A stretch of DNA of 64,000 bases from Sphingomonas ginsenosidivorax (GCF_007995065.1 NZ_VOQR01000001.1:933001-997000); one strand, 5' to 3'. Positions 9,943 through 18,758 are shown, counted from the stretch's first letter. Made by a program: numbers and translations. The notes: generated by a model not told the origin, from the letters alone.

Positions 9943-10847
9943 CAGAAATACCCTTCCTGCTTCTTCTTTTCCATGCCCGCGCCGCCGGCGTCCTTGTCGA
10001 TCGCGCGGCCTTGCCGCTCGCTGGTGGTGGTGAGGAGCGTTTCCTGGATGATCTCCGGCAACGTCGATGCCGTGCTCTCGACCGCGCCGGTCAGCGGATA
10101 GCAGCCGAGCGTTCGGAAGCGGATCGAGCGCTCCACCGGGACTTCGCCGGGTTCCAGCGGGAAGCGGTCGTCGTCGACCATCAGCAGCATGCCGTCGCGC
10201 TCGACCGTCGGGCGCTTGCCGGCGAAATACAGCGGCACGATCGGCACGTCGTTGAGCTGGATGTACTGCCAGACGTCGAGCTCGGTCCAGTTGCTGATCG
10301 GGAAGACGCGGATGCTCTCGCCCTTGGACTTGCGCGCGTTGTAGAGGTCCCAGAGTTCGGGGCGCTGCTTCTTGGGATCCCAGCCGTGGCGTGCGGTGCG
10401 GAACGAGAAGATGCGTTCCTTGGCGCGGCTCTTCTCTTCGTCGCGGCGGGCGCCTCCGAATGCGGCGTCGAATCCGAACATGTCGAGCGCCTGTTTCAGT
10501 CCTTCGGTCTTCCACATGTCGGTGTGGAGCGCGCCGTGATCGAACGGGTTGATCCCGCGCGCGATCGCCTCGGGGTTCTTGTAGACCAGCAGCTCCATGC
10601 CGCTTTCGGCGGCCATCCGGTCGCGCAGCTTGTACATTTCCTGGAATTTCCACGTCGTATCGACGTGCAGCAGCGGGAAGGGCGGGGGAGAGGGATAGAA
10701 GGCCTTCCGCGCCAGATGCAGCATCACGGCCGAATCCTTGCCGACCGAATAGAGCATCACCGGCTTTTCGGCTTCGGCGAAGACTTCGCGCATGATGTGG
10801 ATCGCCTCTGCTTCGAGGCGTTCGAGGTGAGTCAGGACGTGCGTCAC
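9942..10847 (-). CDS. cysD: Sulfate adenylyltransferase subunit 2 CysD
   Basis: The 301-residue product matches the usual CysD length. It has the PP-loop motif [18 protein letters not shown], the [16 protein letters not shown] stretch and the C-terminal arginine/lysine-rich tail ending KKKQEGYF. It catalyses adenylation of sulfate together with CysN. I chose the GTG at 10847, which has GGAGA seven to eight bases upstream and begins just after the stop of the preceding gene; a longer frame to 10949 exists but would overlap that gene by about 100 bases and add a proline-rich tail not expected in the family. Confidence 0.94.
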   Translation of the reverse strand: MTHVLTHLERLEAEAIHIMREVFAEAEKPVMLYSVGKDSAVMLHLARKAFYPSPPPFPLLHVDTTWKFQEMYKLRDRMAAESGMELLVYKNPEAIARGINPFDHGALHTDMWKTEGLKQALDMFGFDAAFGGARRDEEKSRAKERIFSFRTARHGWDPKKQRPELWDLYNARKSKGESIRVFPISNWTELDVWQYIQLNDVPIVPLYFAGKRPTVERDGMLLMVDDDRFPLEPGEVPVERSIRFRTLGCYPLTGAVESTASTLPEIIQETLLTTTSERQGRAIDKDAGGAGMEKKKQEGYF

Positions 10848-10851
10848 GCGA

Positions 10852-12159
10852 TCAATCTCCAAGGGCGGCGTTGCCGGCGGTGGCGGCAGGCGATCCAGTA
10901 TCGGGACGGGGGGCGGTCCGGTCGCCTGCTGCCAGTATGGCATCGACATCCGCGATCTCGGCCTTCAGCCACATCGTCTCGCTGAGGTTGCGACCGGCGG
11001 CGTCGGTAGCGAGCCGTTCCAGCGCGGACTTGCGTACGGCCAGCGCTTGCGGATCGGCAGGTTCCGCGGTCAACGCGATCTCGACGAGATGCAGCGCTTC
11101 GAGCGGTCGGCCGGCGTCGAGATGAGCCAGCGCGCGGGCGACCAGCGGCGCGGTGCCGGCGAGCGCGGCCAGGTCCGCGTCGACGGCGCTCCGGGGTACG
11201 TGATACAGCCCGGTGGTGCCGTCGGCATAGTGGAACCAGCCGGCATTCTCCTCCCAGATCGCGCGAACGACCCAGCTGGTCTTGCCGTGAAATTCGCCGA
11301 TCCGGCCGTCTTCGGGCAGCGTGATGTCGCGCATCAGCGCATGGACCGATTTCCCGGCGTTCATGCCGGCGATCGTCTCGCGCTCGATATGGACGACGGC
11401 GGCGCGCATCGCGTCCAGATCGGCGCGGATACTGTGGGCGCCGCGGATCGGTTCGCCGTGACCGGTGATGACGAGGTCGGGTTCGAGCGCGCGCACCGTA
11501 TCGAGCGACCGGAGATAGGCGCGGACCAGTCGGGGACGGTCGCCGCGGATCGTGACGAGGTTGGGCATCGCGCGCCACACCGGTCCGAACAGGTTGCCGG
11601 TGAAGATCGTCCGTTCCGCAGGGAGCCACACGAACACTGCGCACAGCGTCTCGCCACCGGAAGTCTTGTGGACCTCGAACGAACGGCCACCGTGTTCGAA
11701 CGCAAGGACATCGCTCACCTCGACGTCCGGCACGACCTTTGGCGGGACCGGCGGCGGCCCGTTGCGGCGGGTCAGCGACGCCCATAGCTTGCCCGAGCGG
11801 CGCGCCAGGAACGGGGCCAGGCGATCGAAATACTCGGCGGTCTCGGTGAACCCCGCCCCGGCGATGATATGCGTGTCCGTCTCAAGCTGTTCGGGCAGCG
11901 CGCCGTAATGATCGGCATGGCTTTGCGTCAGGATGATGCGTCGAAGCGGCCCGGTGCGATGCGGAGCGAAGAGATCCTTCGTCCGCGGGCCGTTGCCGAT
12001 GAAGCCGGTGTTGATCATCACGTCACCGTCGGCCGTGGTGACGAGATACGCGTTGGAGATATCCTTCACCATGAAGATGGTGTCGGTGATCGCCTCCGCC
12101 GCGTTTTGCATGGCGCCCGCGGTTACCAACGCGCCGAGCGGGGTCTGTTTCTCGCTCAT
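10852..12159 (-). CDS. Alkylsulfatase-like metallo-beta-lactamase-fold hydrolase
   Basis: The 435-residue protein has an MBL fold (about residues 25-240) and a helical dimerisation-type region (about 290-425) like that of SdsA1/BDS1 alkylsulfatases. The family trademark NLxTxRG appears as NLVTIRGD and a late His is in TGHGEP (His234). The first metal motif is QSHADH (residues 79-84) in place of HSHADH, so one zinc ligand is Gln. The C-terminal SCP2-like domain of full-length alkylsulfatases is missing. It lies between an alcohol dehydrogenase and cysD, joined to the former by TGATG. A sulfate-ester hydrolase is the best guess, yet other MBL activities are possible. Confidence 0.78.
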   Translation of the reverse strand: MSEKQTPLGALVTAGAMQNAAEAITDTIFMVKDISNAYLVTTADGDVMINTGFIGNGPRTKDLFAPHRTGPLRRIILTQSHADHYGALPEQLETDTHIIAGAGFTETAEYFDRLAPFLARRSGKLWASLTRRNGPPPVPPKVVPDVEVSDVLAFEHGGRSFEVHKTSGGETLCAVFVWLPAERTIFTGNLFGPVWRAMPNLVTIRGDRPRLVRAYLRSLDTVRALEPDLVITGHGEPIRGAHSIRADLDAMRAAVVHIERETIAGMNAGKSVHALMRDITLPEDGRIGEFHGKTSWVVRAIWEENAGWFHYADGTTGLYHVPRSAVDADLAALAGTAPLVARALAHLDAGRPLEALHLVEIALTAEPADPQALAVRKSALERLATDAAGRNLSETMWLKAEIADVDAILAAGDRTAPRPDTGSPAATAGNAALGD

Positions 12160-13166
12160 CACGCGTCTCCGTCGAAGCGGATCATCACCTTCGCCGAGGC
12201 CGGCGTGGCGGCGATCCTGAGGCCATCGAGCACCTCGGCGAACGGCAGGCTGTGGCTGATCAGCGCGGCGATCCGAGCGTGGAGCCGCGGCATCGCGGCG
12301 ATGACATCGGGGAATTCGGTGGGGTAACCGACCGCGGTGGTGATCGTCATCTCGCTGGTCAGCATGGCCCCCGCGGGAAGCTCTATCGGCGTCATGTACG
12401 CGGCGGTGATGACGTGCCGCGCGTGGCGCTTCGCCATGCGCACGACGTCGCCCAGGATCGCGGGCGCACCGGCCGCATCGATATAGGCGTCGGTCAAAGC
12501 ACGCTCCCGGCCGAAATAATTCTCCGCGCCGTGCAATGCCTTGACCCGGGTGGTCAGGTCTTCGCGCGATGGATTGATCGTGCGCGCGCCAAGTGCCTGC
12601 GCGCGGGCCAGCCGCTCGTCGGCGAGGTCCACCGCTACGACCTCGCACCCGCGATCGACCGCCCACAGCACCATGCCGAGGCCGATCGGTCCGCAGCCGA
12701 AGATGACGAGCTTGTCGCCGGCCTTCGCCTCGGCGCGGTTGACGCCGTGCAAGGCAACGGCAAGCGGCTCGCACATCGCCGCGACATCATAGGGAATGCC
12801 GTCCGGGATCAGCAGTAGATTATCGTTCAGCCGGCCGTCGCGAACCAGCAATTCCTCGGTGAAGGCACCTTCGGGACCGCCCGAGCCGATGAAGCTCGGC
12901 GTGTTCATCGGGTTGACGATCACTGCCTGCCCGACGCTGATCCCGTCGACCTCATCGCCGACTTCCAGGATCTCCCCGGCACCCTCGTGGCCGAGCGCGG
13001 TGCGCGTGCCGGGCGTCGGGATGCCGCCATGCTTGATGTACGACAGGTCGCTGCCGCAAATGCCGCACGCCTTCATCCGGACGACGACGTCATTCGGACC
13101 GGTGGCCGGGCGCTGATAGGGATCGAGCCGAACGTCGTCGACGTCGTGGATGGTCAGGCGGCGCAT
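12159..13166 (-). CDS. Zinc-type alcohol dehydrogenase (MDR family)
   Basis: The 335-residue medium-chain dehydrogenase has the catalytic zinc motif CGICGSD (Cys37), GHEGAGE (His60-Glu61) and the nucleotide fold GCGPIGLGMV. The lobe that usually carries four structural-zinc cysteines reads IVNPMNTPSFIGSGGPEGAF with no cysteine, so the structural zinc is absent. The ATG at 13166 has a GGGGGAAG ribosome site. It is the second gene of the operon that ends with cysQ, and its stop overlaps the next start by one base. It probably oxidises a secondary alcohol; the alcohol is not known. Confidence 0.88.
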   Translation of the reverse strand: MRRLTIHDVDDVRLDPYQRPATGPNDVVVRMKACGICGSDLSYIKHGGIPTPGTRTALGHEGAGEILEVGDEVDGISVGQAVIVNPMNTPSFIGSGGPEGAFTEELLVRDGRLNDNLLLIPDGIPYDVAAMCEPLAVALHGVNRAEAKAGDKLVIFGCGPIGLGMVLWAVDRGCEVVAVDLADERLARAQALGARTINPSREDLTTRVKALHGAENYFGRERALTDAYIDAAGAPAILGDVVRMAKRHARHVITAAYMTPIELPAGAMLTSEMTITTAVGYPTEFPDVIAAMPRLHARIAALISHSLPFAEVLDGLRIAATPASAKVMIRFDGDA

Positions 13167-13183
13167 CGTCGTGCTTCCCCCAG

Positions 13184-14005
13184 TCAGAAGGCGTAGGGCG
13201 GATAGATCGCGCTGCCGCCATCGATCACGATCGTATCGCCGGTGTGGAATCGCGAGGCATCGCTGGCCAGATACGCGCCAATGCCCTCGAAATCCTCGAT
13301 CGTGCCGGGCCGGTGGATCGGCGTCTTGGCGGAGAAATGCGCATCGACCTGCGCGAGCCGCGCCTGCATTTCCGGGGTCATGTCCGCGCCACCGCCGATC
13401 CCCGTCTTCACATAGCCCGGCGCGATCGTGTTGCAGCGGATCTCGTATTTGCCGAGTTCCGCCGCCATCCCGCGGACCGCCGCGCCCATGCCGCCCTTGG
13501 ACGCGGCGTAGTTGTTGATGCCGGGCATGCCGTGGAACATCGACAGGCTTCCGCAATAGACCAGGCTGCCACCGGGTTCGCCATCCTCGGCGCGCGCGAC
13601 CATCGCCTTCGCTCCCTCGCGCAGCGTGAAGAACGCGCCGTGCAGGTTGACCGCCATGAGGTCGTGCCATTCGGTCGAATCCAGCGTCAGCACCGAGCGC
13701 GATTTCGACGCGCGACCGGAATTGGCGAACACGCAATCGACGCGCCCGAAATCGTCCAGCAGCCTCGCATAGCCGGCGATGATCTCGTCTTCCGAAGCGA
13801 CGTCGACGCGATAGGCCTCGACGCGACCGGCGCCGGCCGCGAGCAACTGCGCCTTGGCCGCGGCATTCTTGTCGGCGTTGCGCGCCCAGATCGCGATGTC
13901 GCCCCCCATCCTGGCGACCCCTAGCGCGAAGCCGAGGCCGATACCGCCATTGCCGCCGGTGACCAGCGTCACCTTGCCGGTGCAGTCGAAGAGTGCGTTC
14001 GCCAT
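13184..14005 (-). CDS. Short-chain dehydrogenase/reductase
   Basis: The 273-residue classical SDR has the cofactor motif TGGNGGIG, the catalytic serine/tyrosine region CGSLSMF...YAASK and a PGYVKT segment after it. Two in-frame ATGs are available; the one at 14005 is preferred because GGAGG lies six bases before it, whereas for 14011 the site would touch the start codon. It is the first gene of the operon SDR, alcohol dehydrogenase, sulfatase-like hydrolase, cysD, cysNC, cysQ, and it is transcribed away from an AraC-type regulator. Role: oxidation or reduction of a hydroxyl group, substrate unknown. Confidence 0.9.
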   Translation of the reverse strand: MANALFDCTGKVTLVTGGNGGIGLGFALGVARMGGDIAIWARNADKNAAAKAQLLAAGAGRVEAYRVDVASEDEIIAGYARLLDDFGRVDCVFANSGRASKSRSVLTLDSTEWHDLMAVNLHGAFFTLREGAKAMVARAEDGEPGGSLVYCGSLSMFHGMPGINNYAASKGGMGAAVRGMAAELGKYEIRCNTIAPGYVKTGIGGGADMTPEMQARLAQVDAHFSAKTPIHRPGTIEDFEGIGAYLASDASRFHTGDTIVIDGGSAIYPPYAF

Positions 14006-14123
14006 CGTCATCCTCCTGCCGCCCTGTCCCGGGTCGGTCGATGCGTATGATGTGCGCCCACCGGGACGGCTCCGGCAATCGTACTGGATATCGACACCCG
14101 GCCATTCTGCCGCTATCCGGCCA

Positions 14124-14993
14124 GTGGTGGAAGACACCTACACGCGAAGCGCCTTCGAGGCCGAGCTGCAGATCCCGCACGGGGTCGCGCGGATCATGCG
14201 CTTTGCGAACGACCGTCCGACCAACCACGTCTTCCGCCGCGACACGCATTACTGGCTCGACCTGTGCCTGACGCCGCGTCCCGAGCAGGCGCGAGGTTGC
14301 TATACCGAGCGCTGGGGGCCGCATCGCTTCGAGCGGCTGGGCGAAATCTTCCTGGTGCCGCCTGGCGAGGCGCTGCACGTGCGGACCGAAGCGGGGCACG
14401 ACCAGGCCTCGATCGCCTGCGAGATCCATGCCGATGCGGTGGATCGCTGGCTCGATCATCCGCTGGAATGGACGGACCGGCGGCTGGAGGGCGGGCTCGA
14501 CATCGTACAACCCTATATCCGCGCGTGCCTCTCGCGACTGGCGGAGGAGACGCGGCACGGGGGCACGGGGCGCAAGCGGCTGGCCGCGCTGATCGCGGGG
14601 CAATTGGCGATCGAACTCGCGCGGTATCTGGAGGCGATCGCCGAAGGCCCGATTACCGGCGGGCTGGCGTCGTGGCGGCTGCGGTTGATCGACGAACGGC
14701 TCCACAGGACCGGGCCGCCGCCATCACTCGGCGAGCTGGCGGAGATCTGCAACGTATCCGTCCGGCAGCTGACGCGTGGCTTCCGTTCGAGCCGGGGGTG
14801 CACGATCGGCGATCACATCGCCCAGACGCGCATCGAGATGGCCAAGCGTGCGCTGGGCGAAGCCGGCAGCATCAAGTCCATCGCCTTCGCGTTGGGCTTC
14901 GCCTCGCCGTCGAGCTTCTCGCATGCCTTCGGGCGCGCGACCGGCATCACGCCGCTGCAATTCCGCCAGCGGCATCTGCGCGCGCGCGACTAG
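14124..14993 (+). CDS. AraC-family transcription regulator
   Basis: The 289-residue protein ends in a double helix-turn-helix domain: LGELAEICNVSVRQLTRGFR and then SIKSIAFALGFASPSSFSHA with the closing GITPLQFRQ motif. The N-terminal part is a ligand-binding region without a recognised motif. GTG codons at 14124, 14127 and 14052 are all in frame and none has a clear ribosome site, so the start is uncertain. It is divergent from the SDR-to-cysQ operon and is the natural candidate to control it. Its last four bases, CTAG, are shared with the stop of the convergent gene on the other strand. Confidence 0.85.
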   Translation: MVEDTYTRSAFEAELQIPHGVARIMRFANDRPTNHVFRRDTHYWLDLCLTPRPEQARGCYTERWGPHRFERLGEIFLVPPGEALHVRTEAGHDQASIACEIHADAVDRWLDHPLEWTDRRLEGGLDIVQPYIRACLSRLAEETRHGGTGRKRLAALIAGQLAIELARYLEAIAEGPITGGLASWRLRLIDERLHRTGPPPSLGELAEICNVSVRQLTRGFRSSRGCTIGDHIAQTRIEMAKRALGEAGSIKSIAFALGFASPSSFSHAFGRATGITPLQFRQRHLRARD

Positions 14994-15643
14994 CGGGCTG
15001 CGAGCCCCGGGTTGTCGTGGTGGAGGCGCAGTCGCAGCGCGTTCTGGTAGTAAGCGACCGCCTGATATTGCCCGATCACGACAGGCAGTTCGATCAGCTG
15101 GCGGTCGTCATAGCGCGCAGCAAGCGTGGCCCAGGTCGCGTCGCTGATCGTCGCGTCGGCATGCAGTTCCTCGACCGCGCGCAGGATCGCGCGGTCGTGA
15201 TCGCGCCAGTCGGACGCGGTTGATCCGATCGTGACGGCCTCGACCTCGGTGGTCGTCACGCCGCACTTCTTGGCGATGATGACATGCTCGCCCCATTCAT
15301 AGGGTGCGCGGCACAGCCAGCCGACGCGCAGGATGGCGAGTTCGCGGTCGCGCGGCGGGAGTGCGCCATAACCGAGCAATTGCGGCCCGGTGTTGGCAAG
15401 ACAGGTGAACAGCGCCGGATGGCGCAGCATCGTCCGCATGATCTCTGGCAGGCGATCCAGCATCGCGCGCACATCACGGTCCGCGGCGGGGTCGGCCAGA
15501 TCGGTCAGTGTGTCGGCTTCCCGCGAATCGACCGCGGCGTTGATCGCGATCATGCTGTCGAGCATCGCTGCAAGACCAGGGTCGATCTCGGAAGGATCGA
15601 GCGGTGCGATGCGAGGCTCGTGCCCCAGACGTTCGTCCGTCAT
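14990..15643 (-). CDS. Carboxymuconolactone decarboxylase (CMD/AhpD) family protein
   Basis: The 217-residue product has the CMD core ELAILRVGWLCRAPYEWGEH. The CxxC pair of AhpD-type peroxidase partners is absent, since only one cysteine lies in this stretch. Proteins of this subtype are common beside catabolic genes in sphingomonads but their reaction is unknown. The ATG overlaps the upstream SDR stop as ATGA. A paralogue of equal length lies at 51043-51696. Function should be left open. Confidence 0.82.
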   Translation of the reverse strand: MTDERLGHEPRIAPLDPSEIDPGLAAMLDSMIAINAAVDSREADTLTDLADPAADRDVRAMLDRLPEIMRTMLRHPALFTCLANTGPQLLGYGALPPRDRELAILRVGWLCRAPYEWGEHVIIAKKCGVTTTEVEAVTIGSTASDWRDHDRAILRAVEELHADATISDATWATLAARYDDRQLIELPVVIGQYQAVAYYQNALRLRLHHDNPGLAAR

Positions 15644-16506
15644 GCGCGCGCCGTCGCGACGAGCCGCTCGCTTTCCTGCCACAGGCGTTCGACCTGAGTG
15701 TCGTCGAGCGCAACCGGGTTCGGCGGCATGACCTTGCGCTGATGATAATAGTCGCCCGTCGTCCGGCCGGATTCGTCGGCCGTGGCGAGCCAGATCAGCG
15801 CGTCGGCACCGTCTTTCGCGGACATGTGCTCGCGCGTGCGGATGTGCGCCTGGGTGGTGGCGTCGGCATGGTTGATGAAATTCGAGGCGACCGTGCCGGG
15901 GTGGAGTGCGTGGACGACGATCCCGTCGTGGGCGAGACGGGCGGCGAGGGCGCGTGCATGCATCACGTTGGCAAGCTTGCCCTGGCAATAGGCACGGCCC
16001 GGGACGAAGGCGTCGAGCAGTTGCAGATCGTCCCAGTGCAGGCCGGGAATCATCTCGCTGCCGTCGGACGCCGTGTTGACGATGCGGACGCTGCCGGGGG
16101 CAGCATCACGCGCGGCGGTGCGAAGCAACGGCAACAGCCGGTTCGTGAGGACGAACGGGCCGAGATGGTTTCCGGCGAAGTTCGCTTCGAGACCTTCGCT
16201 CGTGATGACCTTGCCGGCTGCCATACCCCCGGCGTTGTTGATCAGGACGTCAACGCGCGAGGTTAGCGTGGTGATCGCGTCGGCAGCCTGCTCGGCATTG
16301 GCGATCAAGGCGAGATCGGCGCGCAGCATGTCGAGCCTCCCGCCGCTCTCCGCGACGGCACGGATCTCGGTCTCGGCGGAGGCGGTCCGGCCGGGGTCGC
16401 GGCCGAGCGCGATGACGTGCCAGCCTCGCGCGACCAGCGCCTTGGCGGTTTCCTTGCCGATGCCGGAGCTTGCGCCCGTGATCACCGCGACGTGCTGGGT
16501 TGCCAT
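15640..16506 (-). CDS. Short-chain dehydrogenase, retinol-dehydrogenase-like
   Basis: The 288-residue SDR has TGASSGIG near the N-terminus, NNAGG and the catalytic YCQGK, and resembles the extended retinol dehydrogenase/protochlorophyllide reductase-like group (LLRTAA...VRIVNTASDG). The ATG at 16506 follows GGAGAG directly. It is translated ahead of the CMD-family gene with a four-base overlap. The 211-base gap upstream, shared with the sulfotransferase, contains a perfect 14-base palindrome and one copy of the ATCG-N6-CGAT repeat. Substrate unknown. Confidence 0.87.
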   Translation of the reverse strand: MATQHVAVITGASSGIGKETAKALVARGWHVIALGRDPGRTASAETEIRAVAESGGRLDMLRADLALIANAEQAADAITTLTSRVDVLINNAGGMAAGKVITSEGLEANFAGNHLGPFVLTNRLLPLLRTAARDAAPGSVRIVNTASDGSEMIPGLHWDDLQLLDAFVPGRAYCQGKLANVMHARALAARLAHDGIVVHALHPGTVASNFINHADATTQAHIRTREHMSAKDGADALIWLATADESGRTTGDYYHQRKVMPPNPVALDDTQVERLWQESERLVATARA

Positions 16507-16574
16507 CTCTCCGCCCCTCTCAAACGCGCATCCTTGGCCGGAATGGACGCGCCGACAACGCCCATGCTGCGGGG

Positions 16575-16588
16575 ATCGCGGGTGCGAT
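16575..16588. promoter_or_regulatory. Intergenic inverted repeat ATCG-N6-CGAT
   Basis: ATCG-CGGGTG-CGAT lies in the gap between the divergent SDR and sulfotransferase genes, 130 bases before the GTG at 16718 and 69 bases from the SDR start. Same pattern as nine other gaps. It runs into the palindrome at 16587. Confidence 0.55.
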
Positions 16589-16600
16589 GCTGCGCAGCAT
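16587..16600. promoter_or_regulatory. Perfect 14-base palindrome, possible operator
   Basis: ATGCTGCGCAGCAT is a perfect palindrome between the divergent SDR (start 16506) and sulfotransferase (start 16718). It shares two bases with the neighbouring ATCG-N6-CGAT element. Its place suits a repressor or activator that serves both promoters. Confidence 0.4.
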
Positions 16601-16717
16601 GGCGGTCGGGCTTGGTGGCTTGGTTGCGACAGATCGGCCAGTTGGCGACAGCGAACCGGATTGGCGAGGGCGCCGGTGCTGCTCATGATGTCGGCAAAAG
16701 ACATAGGGGAGAATGCC

Positions 16718-17866
16718 GTGACGCCGCTGCACGCCGACGCGCTGATCGAACAGGCGATGACGACCACCGGACTGGAGCGGTTCGACTCCGACTCCTACCG
16801 CGAGGGGCTCGACGTCCTGCTGGCCGACTACAACCAGTACGATCATCCCGCGCCTCTGCTCGAGCGGATGCGGGGGGGGCTGGTGCAGTCTTTGGTCGAT
16901 CGGCTGAAGACGACCGACTATCTGGCCGGTCGCCCCGACCTGCTCGATCGCCCGGTGGAGCGTCCGCTGTTCGTGTTCGGCATGCCGCGGACCGGCACCA
17001 CGTTGCTGAGCAATCTGCTCGCCTGCGATCCGGCGCGGCGTTCGGCGCTGACCTGGGAGATCGAACGGCCCGTGCCGCCACCGACCACCGCGACGCTGAA
17101 GACCGATCCGCGCGCGATCGCCAAGCTCGCGCAGGAAAAGGCGATGCTCGCGGCACGGCCGGAAATGGGGAAATACTACCGGAACTCGGCGATCTATCCG
17201 AACGAGTGCATGTTTTTCATGATCCACGACTTCAAGGGGCTGGCGCTGGAGTCGCGTGGCAAGCTGAAGAACTATCGCGACTGGCTGTTCGCGACCGACA
17301 TGACGTCCGCCTACACCTATCACAAACGCTTCCTGCAGTTGCTGCAGGCCGACGCGCCGGGCACCTGGAACCTCAAGATGCCCAGTCACGGATTGTGGCT
17401 GGAAACGTTGCTCGCGACCTATCCCGATGCGCGCCTGGTCTGGGCGCACCGCGACCCGTTCACCGCGACGAGTTCGTTCTGTTCGATCCTCTCGATGGCG
17501 CACATGGGCTATACCGGGACGATCGACCATGAATGGCTAGGCGAAGACTGTTCCTATCAGGCCAGGCTGCATCTCGACCGGATCATGGACAGCCGCGAGG
17601 CGCTCGGCCACGATCGCATCGTCGATGTCCATTATGCCGATATCATGGCGGATCCGATGCGCGCGGTACGGCGGCTCTATGCCGATCTCGGCGACACGCT
17701 GACCCCGCAGGCGGAGGCCGCGATGCAGGCATGGCTCGACGAGAACCCGCAGGGCAAGTTCGGCAAGCACGAATATGCGCTCGCGCAATATGGCCTGTCG
17801 GTGGAGGCGCTGACGCCGCAGTTCGAGCGCTACCTGTCTGCCTACGACGTTGCGCGGGAAGGCTGA
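16718..17866 (+). CDS. PAPS-dependent sulfotransferase
   Basis: The 382-residue protein has the 5'-phosphosulfate loop FGMPRTGTTLLSNLL at about residues 87-101 and the 3'-phosphate motif RLVWAHRDP with following serines. This is the bacterial sulfotransferase_3-like family, which moves sulfate from PAPS to a hydroxyl group. The GTG at 16718 is preferred because AGGGGAGA lies about six bases upstream; ATG codons at 16685 and 16688 are alternatives. The donor PAPS could be made by CysD/CysNC and the product PAP removed by CysQ, encoded 7-9 kb away. The acceptor is unknown. The next gene starts within its stop codon. Confidence 0.9.
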   Translation: MTPLHADALIEQAMTTTGLERFDSDSYREGLDVLLADYNQYDHPAPLLERMRGGLVQSLVDRLKTTDYLAGRPDLLDRPVERPLFVFGMPRTGTTLLSNLLACDPARRSALTWEIERPVPPPTTATLKTDPRAIAKLAQEKAMLAARPEMGKYYRNSAIYPNECMFFMIHDFKGLALESRGKLKNYRDWLFATDMTSAYTYHKRFLQLLQADAPGTWNLKMPSHGLWLETLLATYPDARLVWAHRDPFTATSSFCSILSMAHMGYTGTIDHEWLGEDCSYQARLHLDRIMDSREALGHDRIVDVHYADIMADPMRAVRRLYADLGDTLTPQAEAAMQAWLDENPQGKFGKHEYALAQYGLSVEALTPQFERYLSAYDVAREG

Positions 17867-18333
17867 TGCTGACCGGCCGGCATTATCAGAACGCCTATGT
17901 CACGCGCGACGTGGACAAGGCGGTGGCGGCGTTTCGCGAGAATGCGGAGATCCGCAAGCTGATCGAGGTCGAGGTGCCGGTCCAGCTCTGGACGCCCGAG
18001 GGCGAGGGGCAGGGGGTCCAGAAGCTCGCCTTCGTGTGGATCGGGGATCTGCAGGTCGAGTTGATCCAGCCGGGTGCGGGCGATGTGCTGGCGCTGTACC
18101 GCGATGCGCTGCCCGAAGGCGACGAGGTGAAGTTCCACCACATCTGCCAGCTGGTCGACGACTGGGAGGCGTTCATGGCCAAGGTGGACCAGGAGAAGTT
18201 CCCGGTCGTGCTGCGTGGCGGCACGCCGGGGATGCTGGAATTCTGCTATCTCGATACGCGCGACTGGCTCGGCCACTATACCGAATATTGCTGGATGGTG
18301 CCGCAACGCTGGGCGGGAATGGGCGGGCGGTGA
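17866..18333 (+). CDS. VOC (glyoxalase/dioxygenase fold) protein
   Basis: The 155-residue protein looks like a vicinal-oxygen-chelate protein: an N-terminal half beginning HYQNAYVTRDVDKAVAAF and a C-terminal half KFHHICQLVDDWEAFM ending with a DWLGHYTEYCW stretch that has metal-ligand-like His/Glu residues. It starts within the sulfotransferase stop (TGATG), so the two are coupled. Lyase, isomerase or dioxygenase activity cannot be told apart from the sequence. Confidence 0.83.
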   Translation: MLTGRHYQNAYVTRDVDKAVAAFRENAEIRKLIEVEVPVQLWTPEGEGQGVQKLAFVWIGDLQVELIQPGAGDVLALYRDALPEGDEVKFHHICQLVDDWEAFMAKVDQEKFPVVLRGGTPGMLEFCYLDTRDWLGHYTEYCWMVPQRWAGMGGR

Positions 18334-18364
18334 TCATTCCCGGCGCCGGTGAGGGAGACGATGG

Positions 18365-18740
18365 GTGCTGACGGTAGCACGTTTCGGCACGCGGGACCTC
18401 GCGCGTGCGCAGCGCTTCTACGATCCGATCGCGAGCATGCTCGGCGCGAGCCTGGCGTTCGAGCGGCCCGACCTGGTAGCCTATAAGGGGCAAGACGGCG
18501 CGACCCTGCTGATCGGGCTGCCCTTGGCGGGCGAGGCGACCGTGGGCAACGGCGCAGGCCGGGTTCCACGTGGCGACCCGCGGCGATGTCGATGCGATCC
18601 ATGCCAAGGCGCTCGAACTGGGCGGCACGGACGAGGGCGCGCCGGGCATTCGCGGCGATGATCCAGACGGGTTCTACGGCGCCTATTTCCGCGATCTCGA
18701 CGGTAACAAGCTGACGGTGTTCCGCTTCGGTCCGCCGTAG
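18365..18740 (+). pseudogene. VOC-family gene broken by a frameshift
   Basis: Translation from the GTG at 18365 (GGGAG ribosome site seven bases upstream) gives a normal VOC start, LTVARFGTRDLARAQRFYD, to the family motif VGNG at 18545-18553. There the frame changes. The rest of the family pattern, with AGFHVATRGDVDAIHAKAL and FRDLDGNKLTVFRF, continues in another frame from 18555 to a TAG at 18738-18740. One extra G at 18554, or more likely loss of GC from a GCGCAG run, explains it. It is either a recent pseudogene or a sequencing error. Read as one gene it would encode about 125 residues. Confidence 0.82.
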
Positions 18741-18744
18741 CGCG

Positions 18745-18758
18745 ATCGTGGCGGCGAT
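18745..18758. promoter_or_regulatory. Intergenic inverted repeat ATCG-N6-CGAT
   Basis: ATCGTGGCGGCGAT, followed by AT, lies 87 bases before the TonB receptor start and four bases after the broken VOC gene. The same 14 bases occur on the other strand at 43756. Confidence 0.6.

Noticed and set aside
14081..14123. CAATCG and GATATCG words in the AraC/SDR gap as a copy of the inverted repeat
   Set aside because: The halves have the wrong orientation and spacing; I could not align them to ATCG-N6-CGAT.
12159..14705. An apparent fusion of the alcohol dehydrogenase with an upstream 500-residue segment
   Set aside because: The frame is merely open over the SDR gene, which has its own start, ribosome site and motifs in another frame. 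The dehydrogenase has a good start at 13166.
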